A stretch of DNA of 64,000 nt from Asterias rubens. Taxonomy: Eukaryota; Echinodermata; Asteroidea; Forcipulatida; Asteriidae. Of the stretch, positions 45,795 to 55,859 are shown one piece after another. Within the stretch, counting starts at the first letter, position 1, and each line of letters begins with the position of its first letter. A program made the position numbers and the translations under genes. The notes under the pieces are model-generated. The model did no database searches. It was not told the origin of the DNA and saw only the letters and a program-made list of their open reading frames with translations. The stretch lies in assembly GCF_902459465.1 (NCBI RefSeq), contig NC_047077.1, positions 1,426,001 through 1,490,000 on the forward strand, read 5' to 3'.

Positions 45795-45878
45795 ACGGCG
45801 TCTCCACCCCTTCTCAATGACCGAAACAAAACCGAGAATGAAACGTCAAAACCAGAACCAGTCAAAACACAACAATAA
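45795..45878 (+). CDS. Candidate 3'-terminal exon, unknown protein
   Basis: Follows an unusually strong acceptor (pyrimidine tract of about 25 nt ending CCCCCCAG at 45794). It encodes TASPPLLNDRNKTENETSKP then EPVKTQQ and a TAA stop at 45876-45878. AATAAA follows at 45937, 59 nt later. The composition, polar and Pro/Thr/Lys-rich, fits a disordered C-terminus. No upstream exon can be paired with it here. Confidence 0.35.
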   Translation, partial: TASPPLLNDRNKTENETSKPEPVKTQQ

Positions 45879-46379
45879 CTCAACAGCCAAACAATAGAGT
45901 AGCAATAACAACAAAGATCACTAAAATTGTAACTACAATAAAATCAACAGTAAAGATCAACAAAAAAACGGAAGAACAAAAAACAACTTTATGTAATACT
46001 TATTTATTTTAATTCAATCAATTCGGCTCAGCAACAATTTCTTACTACTTCGATAAAGTTTGTAAAGAAACCGAACAGGGTTAAGTAAAAGAAAACTGAT
46101 GAATGAATGAACATTTTTCGTTAAAACTAAAACCAACCTGAGAATGTTTATGACATTATTGACTTTGCTGCAACAGTCGGGTCCCCGACGCCCACAGTGA
46201 CAATGACAGTTCTTATGCTGATTTCATTAAGTCTTGTTTGCCTTGTTTTTGGTTACTCTGGTTTGAATTAAAGACAAATAAAATGGTTGCGTCATGATGA
46301 ATTGCTTATTGATTTAACTTTTACCCCAAAGATAGCGGTAGCATGATGATAACATCAACATTAAAACGGTAGTAGAATT

Positions 46380-47080
46380 GATGCAAAATAAGCCTGTAAG
46401 CACAGTAGTACAGCACAGAAAAGTGTTGCTTAACAGAAACTGGTTACCAGCCAAAATAACGTTAGGTTTACACTGACTTGTGGCCGACCCATCTTTTTAC
46501 TTAGCAAAGATATTTGTTTAGGCAGTTCTGCTTAACAGCTCTATGAAAGTTGGCCCTGAATGTAACATGAACACAAGTGATTAACACCAGTGTTGTGTCC
46601 TTTGTTGTATAATATGAAACTTATGGTAAGTATTGCTTAATCAAGAACCATTCCCAAACCACAGCCCTGACAACCCTTTCAATTTATAAAGCTGTTAAGC
46701 TGAAAATACTGCTTAAAACATGAGTTGGCCACCAGTTACAGCAACGAAACTTTACAGAATTTTAGCTGGTAACCCATTTCTACTAAACAAGCTTTTTTTG
46801 TGCTTGGCAAGGTCATGCTGACAGGCTTTATGAAAGTGGGTCAAGATCTATATTCTTTATATTCGGAACAAGCCAGAGATAAAAGTCGGAAAACAGTCAG
46901 GCTAAAAAAGGGTCATTCTAAGAACAGCTACACAAACATTTGGTACCTAGTTTGTAAACAAATCAACACTTAATTACTTTATACCCTCCAATTGTTCATT
47001 GATAATTTAAACAGGCTTTTCCGAGAACACATAAATATTAGCGTAAATCTAAGACCGAATATGTACAAGGTTGTTAAATG
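46380..47080. repeat. Relics of GCTTAGCAGAAAC motif repeat
   Basis: CTTAACAGAAACTGGTTACC at 46430 and the inverted GCTGGTAACCCATTTCTACT at 46760 bracket AGCTGTTAAGC-type phrases, as at 4.4 and 13.4 kb. A G-run ends the interval at 47081-47092. Confidence 0.4.
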
Positions 47081-47104
47081 GGGGGGGGGGGGGTAGTCAA
47101 ATCT

Positions 47105-47760
47105 TCTAGATTTCATGAAACATTTGGTTATTGGAAGAGCACATTAATTCCATTCCTCTAGTATTCAAGAAACATATCTTAAAGGGATGGTACACCATTA
47201 GTTATTGGAAGAGTACATTCATTCCAATCCTCTACAATTCAAGAAACATATCTTAAAGGGGTTGTATATCTTTGGTTATGGAAAGATTCCAATCCTCTAG
47301 TTTTCAAGAAACATATCCTAAAGGGATGGTACACCATTGGTTATTAGAAGAGCACATTCATTCCAATCCTCTACAATTCAAGAAACATATCTTAAAGGGG
47401 TTGTATATCTTTGGTTATGGAAAGATTCCAATCCTCTAGTTTCAAGAAACATATCTTAAAGGGGTTGTACATCATTGGTAATTGGAAGAGTACATTCATT
47501 CCAATCTTCTAGTATTCAAGAAACATATCTTAAAGGTGTTGTACATCATTAGCTATTGGAAGAGTACATTCATTCCAATCCTCTAGTTTTCAAGAAACAT
47601 ATCTTGAAGGGGTTGTACACATTTGTTATTGGAAGAGTACATTCATCCAATAATCTAGTTCTCAAGAAACATATCTTAAAGTGATGGAACATCATTAGTT
47701 ATTGGAAGAGTACATTCATTCCAATCCTCTAGTATTAAAAAAAAAATGTCATAATGGGAT
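47105..47760. repeat. Minisatellite, about nine units of 64-81 bp
   Basis: CAAGAAACATATC recurs at about 47166, 47230, 47296, 47377, 47444, 47518, 47590 and 47661. Units contain TTGGAAGAGTACATTCATTC and TTAAAGGGGTTGTACATC. Unit length varies by loss of a short internal part. Confidence 0.9.
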
Positions 47761-47824
47761 GGTACAACATTAGTTATTGGTTTATTTGATGTCTTTTTAC
47801 ATTATACTGTACCATAGATGGAAA

Positions 47825-48118
47825 TTTGCTTCGAGGATAAAGAATATTATTTAACTTTTACTTTTTTTACCCTAATGAACCGATGTGTGTTAGCAGCACT
47901 GTATGTTCAGTGCTTACATAGGATCTATGAAAAAAAATCACAGGTTTTTTACTCAGCATATTAGCTACCGGGCTATCTTGGTGGTCTAGTTGGTAAGACA
48001 CTGCTCTAGAATTGCACAGGTTGTGGGTTCCAATCCCACCCAAGTAATATGCTTTTTTTCCATAGAACCCTGTAAAGTACTGAGTGTACAGTGCTAACAC
48101 ACATGAGTGTATAAAGGT
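47825..48118. mobile_element. Two SINE parts in opposite orientation
   Basis: 47825-47940 is a SINE tail on the minus strand (AATTTGC, CCGATGTGTGTTAGCA). 47955-48118 is a head-plus-tail on the plus strand with TGGTCTAGTTGGTAAGACAC and GTGGGTTCCAATCCCACCC. Same family as 2.2 kb; the B-box has one change. Confidence 0.75.
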
Positions 48119-48788
48119 AAATCCCTACCATGTAGGCTTCATGGTTGTCATCTTTAGTGTCCTCACCGTGTGTTGTTTTATTGGCATTCTGAGCAGCCAT
48201 GCCATCTACACCAGCAACTGCAGCAATACCTGCTGCAAGACCACTACATGTTGCTACAGTTGCCTTCTCAGCTACAGCAATGGCTGTGGAGTACTTTGGG
48301 GGTCCATGGTACGCCTTCATTGCTAATCCAATTCCAGCAGCACAAACTCAGTTATTGGTTGATGCATGAACAGCTTCATCCAGATTCCAGTCAGAGACTC
48401 AAACCCTGGTGCTCTCCACTCACTTAAACTGCAGCAATAATCTCAGCTATCTCGTTGGACTTCTGGTCGGAGTTGCAACCAATGATGTATCCCAGGCACC
48501 ACAGTCTACAGCCTGCTTGGTTCCCTGACGACCATACTTAGTGTGGTGATTTATCTCATTCTTGATAATATCAGTTTGTCTGTCAACCTGTGAACATAGG
48601 GAAGCATTATTGATATAAAAGAAAATGTAATATTTGAAAACTTTACAAATACTTTATTTGTATCTTCAATAAGGTTGATACTTTTTTGTAAGTTGATTTG
48701 ACAGTTTTGTGAATGTACTCATGTTGTGATAAGAAAACAAGTATGACATTAATTAGGATTTGAAACTTTTCAAGGTGGAAACATGACA

Positions 48789-48939
48789 TAGTAAAGGTTT
48801 GCAGTAACACCATGTAATGATAATCTCTAAATGAGCATACTGATCAAAATGTTGAGTTCAAACCAACGGTTCTTTTCAGAACCACCCCAACGATAATTTA
48901 GAGATTATCATTACATGGTGTTACCACAAACCTTTACTA
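48789..48939. mobile_element. 151-bp MITE with 44-bp arms, TA target
   Basis: Arms 48789-48832 and 48896-48939 are complementary with about two mismatches (AACACCATGTAATGATAATC within). The outermost TA pairs suggest a TA target duplication as in Tc1/mariner-derived MITEs. It sits in an intron of the coiled-coil relic. The 63-nt loop carries a histone-type stem-loop. Confidence 0.75.
48868..48883 (+). promoter_or_regulatory. Histone-type 3' stem-loop inside a MITE
   Basis: GGTTCT-TTTC-AGAACC fits the histone pre-mRNA 3' stem-loop consensus (six-pair stem GGYYYU/ARRRCC, four-base UHUH loop), and its flanks (CCAAC before, ACCCC after) also fit. No histone coding sequence precedes it. On the minus strand the loop would be GAAA, so only the plus strand matches. 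Confidence 0.55.
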
Positions 48940-49554
48940 TATAAGTATGACATTGCAACTAACACAAGTTCCTACCTCATTATATGACCTTGTCCCACTG
49001 ATGCAATACATCCATAGTTATTGTGAATTCTTGTCTACAGAAATAAACTTTGTTTTCCACAAAAATGAGCATTGATTGTGGATGTATTTACCTCATCAAT
49101 TTTGTGATGCAGTTTTGTCTCCTCATCGCCACATCTTCTTGCACTTCATCATCAGTCCAATAGTTCACATCCTTCTTCTCTCTGAAGGTATGGTGCATTG
49201 ACATTAACTGTTGGGGGTCAAGAAGTTGGGAATGAGGTTAGACTAGTAGACTAAAATGATGAGTTGGTGCAATAATGTTTGACAACAAGAATAAAAACCA
49301 AGACAGAGTCAGGTTGTGATACAAGCTTGAACAGTAAGGAACAAAAGAGGTCCACATAATGTATTGCATTGAAAAACTACAAGGACTTTCAAATGTCAAC
49401 AGTAACTTTTACAATGTTCAAGAATAAAAAAAAGGTTTAAATATATGTAGAACAAAGCAAATTCCACAGAGTGTATGCATCACAAAGATAAACCAAATGC
49501 CACCTTTTTGTTACAAAAATAGTTATCATTATCCAAACTTAACAAATATGATTC

Positions 49555-50300
49555 AAACTTGCTTCTTGTTAATGGGTGAGCTCATTGACCTAGCAGCTAA
49601 GATCTACTCTAGAATGAACAAAATGTCCGTTGGCATTGGATTTGTCTGCACTTCTATTTCTTGACTCTAATTAAGACACACCACATGGTTCCTCTCATCT
49701 CATACCTGATTTCTTTGGTCTAGTTCATGCTCCAGCAGTGACATCATCTGCTTCAGCTTTAGACTCCCACACACTCCTCATCCTCAAGACACTGAACTAG
49801 ACTTGAGTTCTCCTTCTGTAAAGAACAAAGATGAGAAAGAGTAAGATGAGGTGAAAGTGAAATCCAGTAGAATTCCAACCAATGATGATCCTTACACCAT
49901 GTTCAGAATCTCATTCTTGAGAACCATCTTCTGTCTGAGGTTAATAATTTTCTCCCCACATGACTCTGAAAGCAGTGAGTATACAGTGCATCAATGAGAG
50001 GGTCAAACCAAAAAGATGTAATCTAGAATGAGGAAAATGGTGTACCACTCAACTGCCTCAGTATTTCAATATGATTCAAACTTGCTCATTGTCACTGGGT
50101 GAGCTCACTAGTCTTGCAGTTAAGATCTACATGTACTCCAGAATGAGGAAAATGGACTAGCCCATCTCAATTGCCTTAGCATTTTAATATGATTCAAACT
50201 TGCTCCTTGTCACTGGGTGAGCTCATTGGCCTAGTAGTTCAGATCTACTCTAGAATAAGGAAAATGTACTAGCCCATCTCAATCGCATTTCAATATGATT
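49555..50300. repeat. Dispersed units of a 120-bp repeat
   Basis: GGGTGAGCTCATTG(G/A)CCTAGCAG followed by AAGATCTACTCTAGAATGA occurs at about 49575, 50097 and 50215. It is the same unit as the array at 52.63-53.06 kb. The first two units lie in introns or between exons of the coiled-coil relic. Confidence 0.7.
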
Positions 50301-50315
50301 CAAGCTCATAACATT

Positions 50316-50560
50316 AAATTTGCATCGGGATGAAGAATATCAATTTTTATTTTTTTACCCATACACCGATGGTTGTCAGCACTGTATACTCAGTACTTTC
50401 CCTAGTTCTGTGAACAAATATCACAGGCATCTGGTTGGAATTCAAACCTGCAACTCTTGCAATTCTAGAGCAGTGTCTTACCAACTAAACTAATGAGATT
50501 ACCCGGTAGCTAGAGGCAGGTCGAGTCCTATGCATTGGCAGCTGGTACCGCAATGATATA
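50316..50560 (-). mobile_element. tRNA-derived SINE
   Basis: Member of the 2.2-kb family, minus strand, from AATTTGCATCGGG (tail) to GGTACCGCAATGATAT (head). B-box and A-box are degenerate (GGTTTGAATTCC). Confidence 0.75.
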
Positions 50561-50774
50561 ATACATATTTGTTATGATTCAAACTTGATGTGTCCCAAAC
50601 ACCTTCCTTGTTTGTCCATTAATTTTGTCTAGACAACATATGCACTTAGTGAAATTAGACTTAGTTTTGCATTAGGTACAAGGTTTAATAACCAACAGGC
50701 AACATTGAGTTGATGCTCCAGGCGCACAATATATAGTAGTATTGGTAGTAAAAACAAAGTACATTGGTCGCAAT

Positions 50775-51175
50775 GTAACATCTATCTAAAATTGCAAGGG
50801 TCGTGGGTACAAATCCCACCCGAGTAACATGCCTGTGATATTTTTTCACAGGACTCGAGAAAGTACTGAGTATACAATGCTAACACACATGGGTGTATGG
50901 GTAAAAACAAATTAATATCTATTATATCGTTGCGGTACCTGCTGCCAAAACATAGGGTTCGAACTGCCTCCAGCTACCGGGCAATCTCGGTAGTCTAGTT
51001 GGTAAGACACTGCTCTAGAATTACAGTGGTCGTGGGCTCGAATCCCATGCGAGTATCATGCCTGTGATTATGTTCACAGGACTCGGGGAAGTACTGAGTA
51101 TACAGTGCTAACACACATCGGTGTATGGGTAAAAACCAAAACTATTGTTCTTTATCCCCGATGCAATTTAAAATC
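50775..51175 (+). mobile_element. Two SINEs in tandem
   Basis: 50775-50925 is a 5'-truncated unit with GTGGGTACAAATCCCACCCG. 50928-51175 is complete, from ATATCGTTGCGGTACCTGCT through a tRNA-like part (50985-51053, GGTAGTCTAGTTGGTAAGAC and GGGCTCGAATCCC) to the tail ending CCCCGATGCAATTTA. This complete copy is the best reference for the family in the window (about 250 bp). Confidence 0.82.
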
Positions 51176-51184
51176 TATTATACA

Positions 51185-51517
51185 TTGGTCCCGTCCCAAC
51201 TCTAGAATCAACCCAACTATAGTTGGGACCAGTCTTACTGGGTTTGCCTGATTGTGTGAAAGAAACTGTGCACAGTGCACCTGGCATAACACAAGTTGGT
51301 CCCGTCCCAACTCTAGAATCAACCCAACTATAGTTGGGACCAGTCTTACTGGGTTTGCCTGATTGTGTGAAAGAAACTGTGCACAGTGCACCTGGCATAA
51401 CACAAGTTGGTCCCGTCCCAACTCTAGAATCAACCCAACTATAGTTGGGACCAGTCTTACTGGGTTTGCCTGATTGTGTGAAAGAAACTGTGCACAATGC
51501 ACCTGGCATAACACAAG
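51185..51517. repeat. Minisatellite, three units of 111 bp
   Basis: Units start at 51185, 51296 and 51407 and are almost identical (one visible change, CACAGTGCAC to CACAATGCAC). Each contains a hairpin-forming CCCAACTATAGTTGGG. Because 111 is divisible by three, two minus-strand frames stay open as 37-residue repeats; these are not evidence of a protein. Confidence 0.93.
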
Positions 51518-51539
51518 TTGGCACTGCACAGAACCTACA

Positions 51540-52620
51540 CACAATGCGCAATGTACAGCCAATGAGGTGATCCTACAATAACAAACCCAAGCCCCACACA
51601 TCCACTCATTTCATAAGCATAGAACCAGCCAGTGTAAATACATGTAAGACCTTAGTGACCTCAACACAACAGTACAATATTGATATTGATCATAAGAATA
51701 TCCTGCCTAGTTTGAATCTGAAAAGCTGACTCAAAGTTATCCATGCATACTACACTTCATTCACACAACACAAAGACTTAAATATAGAATTTGGTATTTC
51801 CACATTTGCAATGTTCACAGTCAGACTTATACCAGTACCAGGTAGGGAGTGTCACTGTGTAATAGTCCAACGGATCATTGCTTGAATATCCTACTCATCT
51901 AACAGATTGGATGCTGTGTTTCTAGCCATCTTCTTCTGCCATAACTCAAGTAAGTTGATTACAATTTAGTCAGAGGCAATCAGTAATGACTTTGAGGAAT
52001 GAAGAATTTGTTTAAAAATACCAATCCGGTCATTTGGCATAGGCTACGCTGTATAAGCTGCAAGGTGTATCAGGTTCAGGATTCTAGAATCAGCAAAGCA
52101 GCAAAGTAGAGTGATGGTGTCAACCTATAAGCCACATTAGAATAGGTGTTGAGTGCAACCCTGGAGAAAGTCATCCCATGCATGTGACTCTTGTTACTGT
52201 TGTCAGTCACAGCAGCCTTAACCAAACTGCATGTTATTGCAGTTTGTTTGTTTGTTTATCTATGATTTATTCCACCTTTCATTTCATCACCCTGGTGTTC
52301 TCTAAAATTAGTTTTGGATCAAGATTTTTTGCCTAAGCTAGAGAATCTCTGTTGCTTCTCTTTAATAGTTGTTTGGACTGCACCGCATTTCATGCAGTCT
52401 TCTATTATTAAGTTGGTATATGATTTTCTTCAACAACTTTTTTCTTCTGAATATGTACATGGCACACAATCTTTGATTCAAGTAACAAGAACTAGTCATT
52501 AGTTGGTTTCCTTTTTTTGCTTTTCCATATTTAAAGTAATTCTTAATTTGTATGCTATCATTCAAAGTTATAACAAACAAGAGTAAACATTGAAATAAAT
52601 ATTATAATACAAATCACTGC
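51540..52620. other. Non-coding interval
   Basis: No gene or clear repeat, apart from a GTTTGTTTGTTT run at 52240. Confidence 0.4.
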
Positions 52621-52626
52621 TTTGTT

Positions 52627-53060
52627 TAATCGCTCCTTGTCACTGGGTGAGCTCATTAGTCTACATGTAGTCGTTAAGATCTACTCTAGAATGAGGAAGG
52701 TGGACCACCATCCCAACTGCCTCAGTATTTCAATATGATTCAAACTTGCTCCTTGTCACTGGGTGAGCTCATTGGCCTAGCAGCTAAGATCTACTCTAGA
52801 ATGAGGAAGGTGGACTACCATATCAAATGCCTCAGTATTTCAATATGATTCAAACTTGCTCCTTGTCACTGGGTGAGCTCATTGGCCTAGCAGTTAAGAT
52901 CTACTCTAGAATGAGGAAGGTGGACTACCATCTCAACTGCCTCAGTATTTCAATATGATTTAAACTTGATCCTTGTCACTGGGTGAGCTCATTGGCCTAG
53001 CAGTTAAGATCTACTCTAGAATGAGGAAGGTGGACTACCATCCCAACAGCCTCAGTATTT
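52627..53060. repeat. Tandem array, four units of about 110-120 bp
   Basis: CTTGTCACTGGGTGAGCTCA recurs at about 52637, 52753, 52863 and 52973, each followed by AAGATCTACTCTAGAATGAG and ACTGCCTCAGTATTTCAATA. Same unit as at 49.6-50.3 kb. The GAGCTCATTGGCCTAGCAGTT part resembles a tRNA A-box, so the unit may derive from a SINE head. Confidence 0.85.
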
Positions 53061-53455
53061 TCCCAGCAAGACTAAGGAAGTCTTTAGTGAAAAACACACA
53101 ACCAGTTAATTATCTTTTGCTGTTATAATATCAAAGTATAACTTGGTTTGAGTGTGAATAGTTGATATTTGCTCCCCAGAGGTAACAACTTGCAAGAACA
53201 ATGATAGCTTATACTATTATGTATTCACCACAAATTAAACCATGTGTTATATTTATTTTACTATACTTCATACATCTTCAGTTACCGGAACAATATTATT
53301 TGGAGCGAGGGGAAATGGCGTCTGTGAAATAAAACCTACCATGACAAGTTTGTTCATGTGTTGGATGTCGCTACAGCTATGTTCGCTTGTGTGCACAACA
53401 GTACGACAATGGTAAAGTGCATGACAAGTAGACTATCGCCCGGGCTGCCCGGGAG
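53061..53455. other. Non-coding interval
   Basis: No gene. A short palindrome, GCCCGGGCTGCCCGGGA, lies at 53438-53455 directly before the inverted duplicate. Confidence 0.35.
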
Positions 53456-53460
53456 CTATT

Positions 53461-54065
53461 CTACTTGTCATTACCATGTGTTTGAATACTCATGTGCGCG
53501 CTTGGTAATAGCAAAAATAGCACCTGGCCCGTGATGATGAATTGACCAGTGAGAACTAGACTCTCAGTCATGAGTATGTATGAGATATAGTAACATAAGC
53601 TAAAGAATGACTGGGTTCCCCTTACCTGTTTCCATGAGTTAGTCTTCATCACCAGCAGTTTGTGAGCACAATAAATCTGGAATAGCACACCATTATGCAC
53701 AAGCAAACACATCACTGAGTGTCACTGAACACACCTGTTGGTTTGAGAGGTTAAGATATAATCAATTAAATTATCAGTAAATTATTAATCAACTGGTATA
53801 AAGGACAAGGAACCACAACAAGGCTATACATTGAAGTGCATGAAAGTGTGGTGAAAATTAAGTCTCTAACAACACAGTCAAATAGTAAAGAATGCAAACT
53901 CTTCCAGAGCCAATTATAAACATTGTCCAAAAAACATCAAAACCAGTTGGGCCCGTTTTTTTGGTGTCAGTCGAAAGGTTAAATTAAATGCAGTTTTAAT
54001 TGAATTGTTAAACATAAAATCTCTGTACCAAAATGGACATAAAAACCCACATGTAATCCCTAATA
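53461..54065. repeat. Inverted copy of 16.19-16.51 plus 18.90-19.18 kb, without the TTAA element
   Basis: 53461-53750 is the complement of 18899-19180 and 53755-54065 that of 16190-16508. The junction at 53751-53754 is a single TTAA, the empty target of the 2382-bp element. A minus-strand frame (53461-53715) matches the plus-strand frame at 18935-19177. Confidence 0.87.
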
Positions 54066-54275
54066 CCTGTACAAGACCTGTCTCCAAATTGTTGCACTAA
54101 CGAGGATTATAATAGATCAATAAACTACCTCCATTGTTTATATTTATTTTCTGTTTATGGGAGGCAAGTTCAAAACACTAGTATACCATGGCAGATTATT
54201 GGCAACGGACAATAAAGGAATCAATGTGTAGTAAACATGGTTTTAAACTAGCGATCTTAACCCGCCAAAGTATTT

Positions 54276-54418
54276 AATGAATAAGGGAATAAAAGGGTAG
54301 CGACGGGTTCTTAAATGGTCTTCTAAAACACAAAGGGTCATTGCTGTGTGATAAAGGCCCGAGCAAGGTTTTAAACGGACGTTTAAGAACGAGTCACTAC
54401 TCTTTTATTCCCATTCAT
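54276..54418. mobile_element. Hairpin MITE-like unit
   Basis: AATGAATAAGGGAATAAAAG at 54276 pairs with CTTTTATTCCCATTCAT ending at 54418, and GGGTTCTTAAA pairs with TTTAAGAAC. Pairing may extend outward to about 54255 and 54440. No ORF. Confidence 0.6.
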
Positions 54419-54629
54419 AAATGCCCTTTTGTTAAAAAACACAATTATAGACACTTTAACAATTGAAAGTTCGAGGTTTGACATATTTTTTTGAAGAATC
54501 TGTTTGATGCGCGTGGGTTGTGTGTACGTGTACGCGCTTAGATTAAGCACCCGCGCTTAGATTAAGCGCTGTTACTAATAGCTATGAATCGCGTTCCGCG
54601 TGATAATATTGGCAAACGTTAGGTTGCGT

Positions 54630-54878
54630 AACTCAGTTTTTGAGAAAGAAGTAATATCTCACAAAAAAATTTGAATTGAATTTGAGACCTCAGCTGAGTT
54701 CTCCAATACAAGCATCTGAAAGCACACTTAGCCAAGGGTGCTTTTTCACTATTCTCTTGCAACTTTTCACAGGTTTTTACAGGTGTGTTATTTTATGCAT
54801 ATTTTATGCATATGTTGAGATACACCATGTGAGAATTCGGTCTTTGACAATTACAGAGCCTTTAAGGCAAAGGTTTTA
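54630..54878. mobile_element. Fragment of the TTAA MITE family
   Basis: Shares TGAGACCTCAGCTGAGTTCT, GGTCTTTGACAATTA and the right end AGAGCCTTTAA with the MITEs at 22.6, 62.3 and 63.3 kb. The left end is lost. Confidence 0.6.
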
Positions 54879-54899
54879 ACCTATTACAGTTGGACAAAT

Positions 54900-55595
54900 C
54901 ATAAGTTAATTCTCAAGGAGATCCTAAACTCACGAAGCAATTGTCTGATTGTTGGACGTTTGTTGTCTTAAAATCAAATAAGGGTTTCATTGTGACAACA
55001 ACTTTCTCAACTATGAGAACTTTTTTGGAAACTCATAAATATGATTACTATGCAGAAATCCCATTAAACAAGTGCTACACTTGCAAGGGTCTAGGCTAAA
55101 GATGTGGGCTAGGGTGAGAGTTTGGGGTTAGAATTTTTGGAAAAAAAAAATATTTTATAATAATTTCCATGTCCAATACTGGGGCGATCGCAAGTTTTTA
55201 TGAGTCATTGAAGCAATGATGCTCCAGAGAGGTGGTGGAAATTCACACACAATGAAATGGGGAAAAGGTGGTTCACTTATTGCAGGGGTATTGAAACCTT
55301 CCAGTATGTAGGATGTAAACCAACTGATGCAGTCACGCAGTATGCAGGTTGTACATTAATAACTGGACACTGGAATTTAAGATGCCATATGCACCCTCTA
55401 TAATCCCTTTTACATATATAGCCTTTCCACATGGAACATCCTTTTTTAGTGGTTGCATCTCAACTTTTTGTAATGTTCAGCAGCTGTTTTCTGTTACTTT
55501 TTTTTTTTTTTTTTTTTTTTTTCATTTACTCATCAATGGACTCCTCTCCCACTTTGTCAGTCGTAGATTGATTAAGATAAATCCGAAAAGGAGCA
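54900..55595. other. Non-coding interval with poly-T
   Basis: No gene seen. A T run of about 24 lies at 55499-55522; a frame crossing it (55349-55663) is not credible. Confidence 0.4.
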
Positions 55596-55600
55596 CTTAC

Positions 55601-55737
55601 CCTTTCATGGAATGGAGCTCCAAGAGATCACAGTGCCATCCATCTTGTGAACAACCAACATGAAGACTCTATTATCATGAAGTGTGAAGCTGCTGGCTCC
55701 CCCATATCCACTGGTTCATCCAAAGCAAGTCCAATTG
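55601..55737 (-). pseudogene. Exon-like relic, unknown protein
   Basis: The minus strand has an acceptor with a long pyrimidine tract (TTTTTTTTGTCCACTGCAG) and a donor AAAGG/GTAAGT. One frame reads IGLALDEPVDMGEPAASHFM then IIESSC and soon stops; a shift by one gives RVFMLVVHKMDGTVISWSSI and stop. It looks like a coding exon with a one-base indel. Family unknown. Confidence 0.3.
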
Positions 55738-55859
55738 CTGCAGTGGACAAAAAAAAGAAGACAACATTTGTTATAAACTTTTCTACTATGTGTATTAAGA
55801 TAGATGAGCCTTTAATGGGCAAAGTGTCGATCAGAACGCTTTAACACTTGCTTTGCTAA

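Larger units (their letters stand above)
48125..49965 (-). pseudogene. Decayed multi-exon coiled-coil gene, unknown family
   Basis: Exon-like pieces follow in order on the minus strand, most with good splice borders. 49898-49965 reads SCGEKIINLRQKMVLKNEIL. 49706-49815 reads KENSSLVQCLEDEE, then in another frame SLKLKQMMSLLEHELDQRNQ. 49092-49207 reads LMSMHHTFREKKDVNYWTDD, then in another frame DEETKLHHKIDE. 48424-48587 reads VDRQTDIIKNEINHHTKYGR and, shifted, SDQKSNEIAEIIAAV then stop. About 48125-48335 reads AGIGLAMKAYHGPPKYSTAI followed by an Ala/Gly-rich hydrophobic stretch. The junctions join in phase, but several pieces need a one-base shift. The protein would be mostly coiled coil with a hydrophobic C-terminal part. 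Either a pseudogene or a gene with assembly indels. Confidence 0.5.

Noticed and set aside
50985-51053. Functional tRNA gene
   Set aside because: A- and B-boxes are present but arms do not fold into a proper cloverleaf, and the sequence continues into a conserved SINE body found in several copies.
51152-51601. 149- and 127-codon minus-strand frames with 37-residue repeats
   Set aside because: Produced by a 111-bp minisatellite whose unit length is divisible by three; two frames are open at once and nothing resembles a protein family.
55349-55663. 104-codon frame
   Set aside because: Crosses a 24-base poly-T run and ends opposite a better exon candidate on the minus strand.
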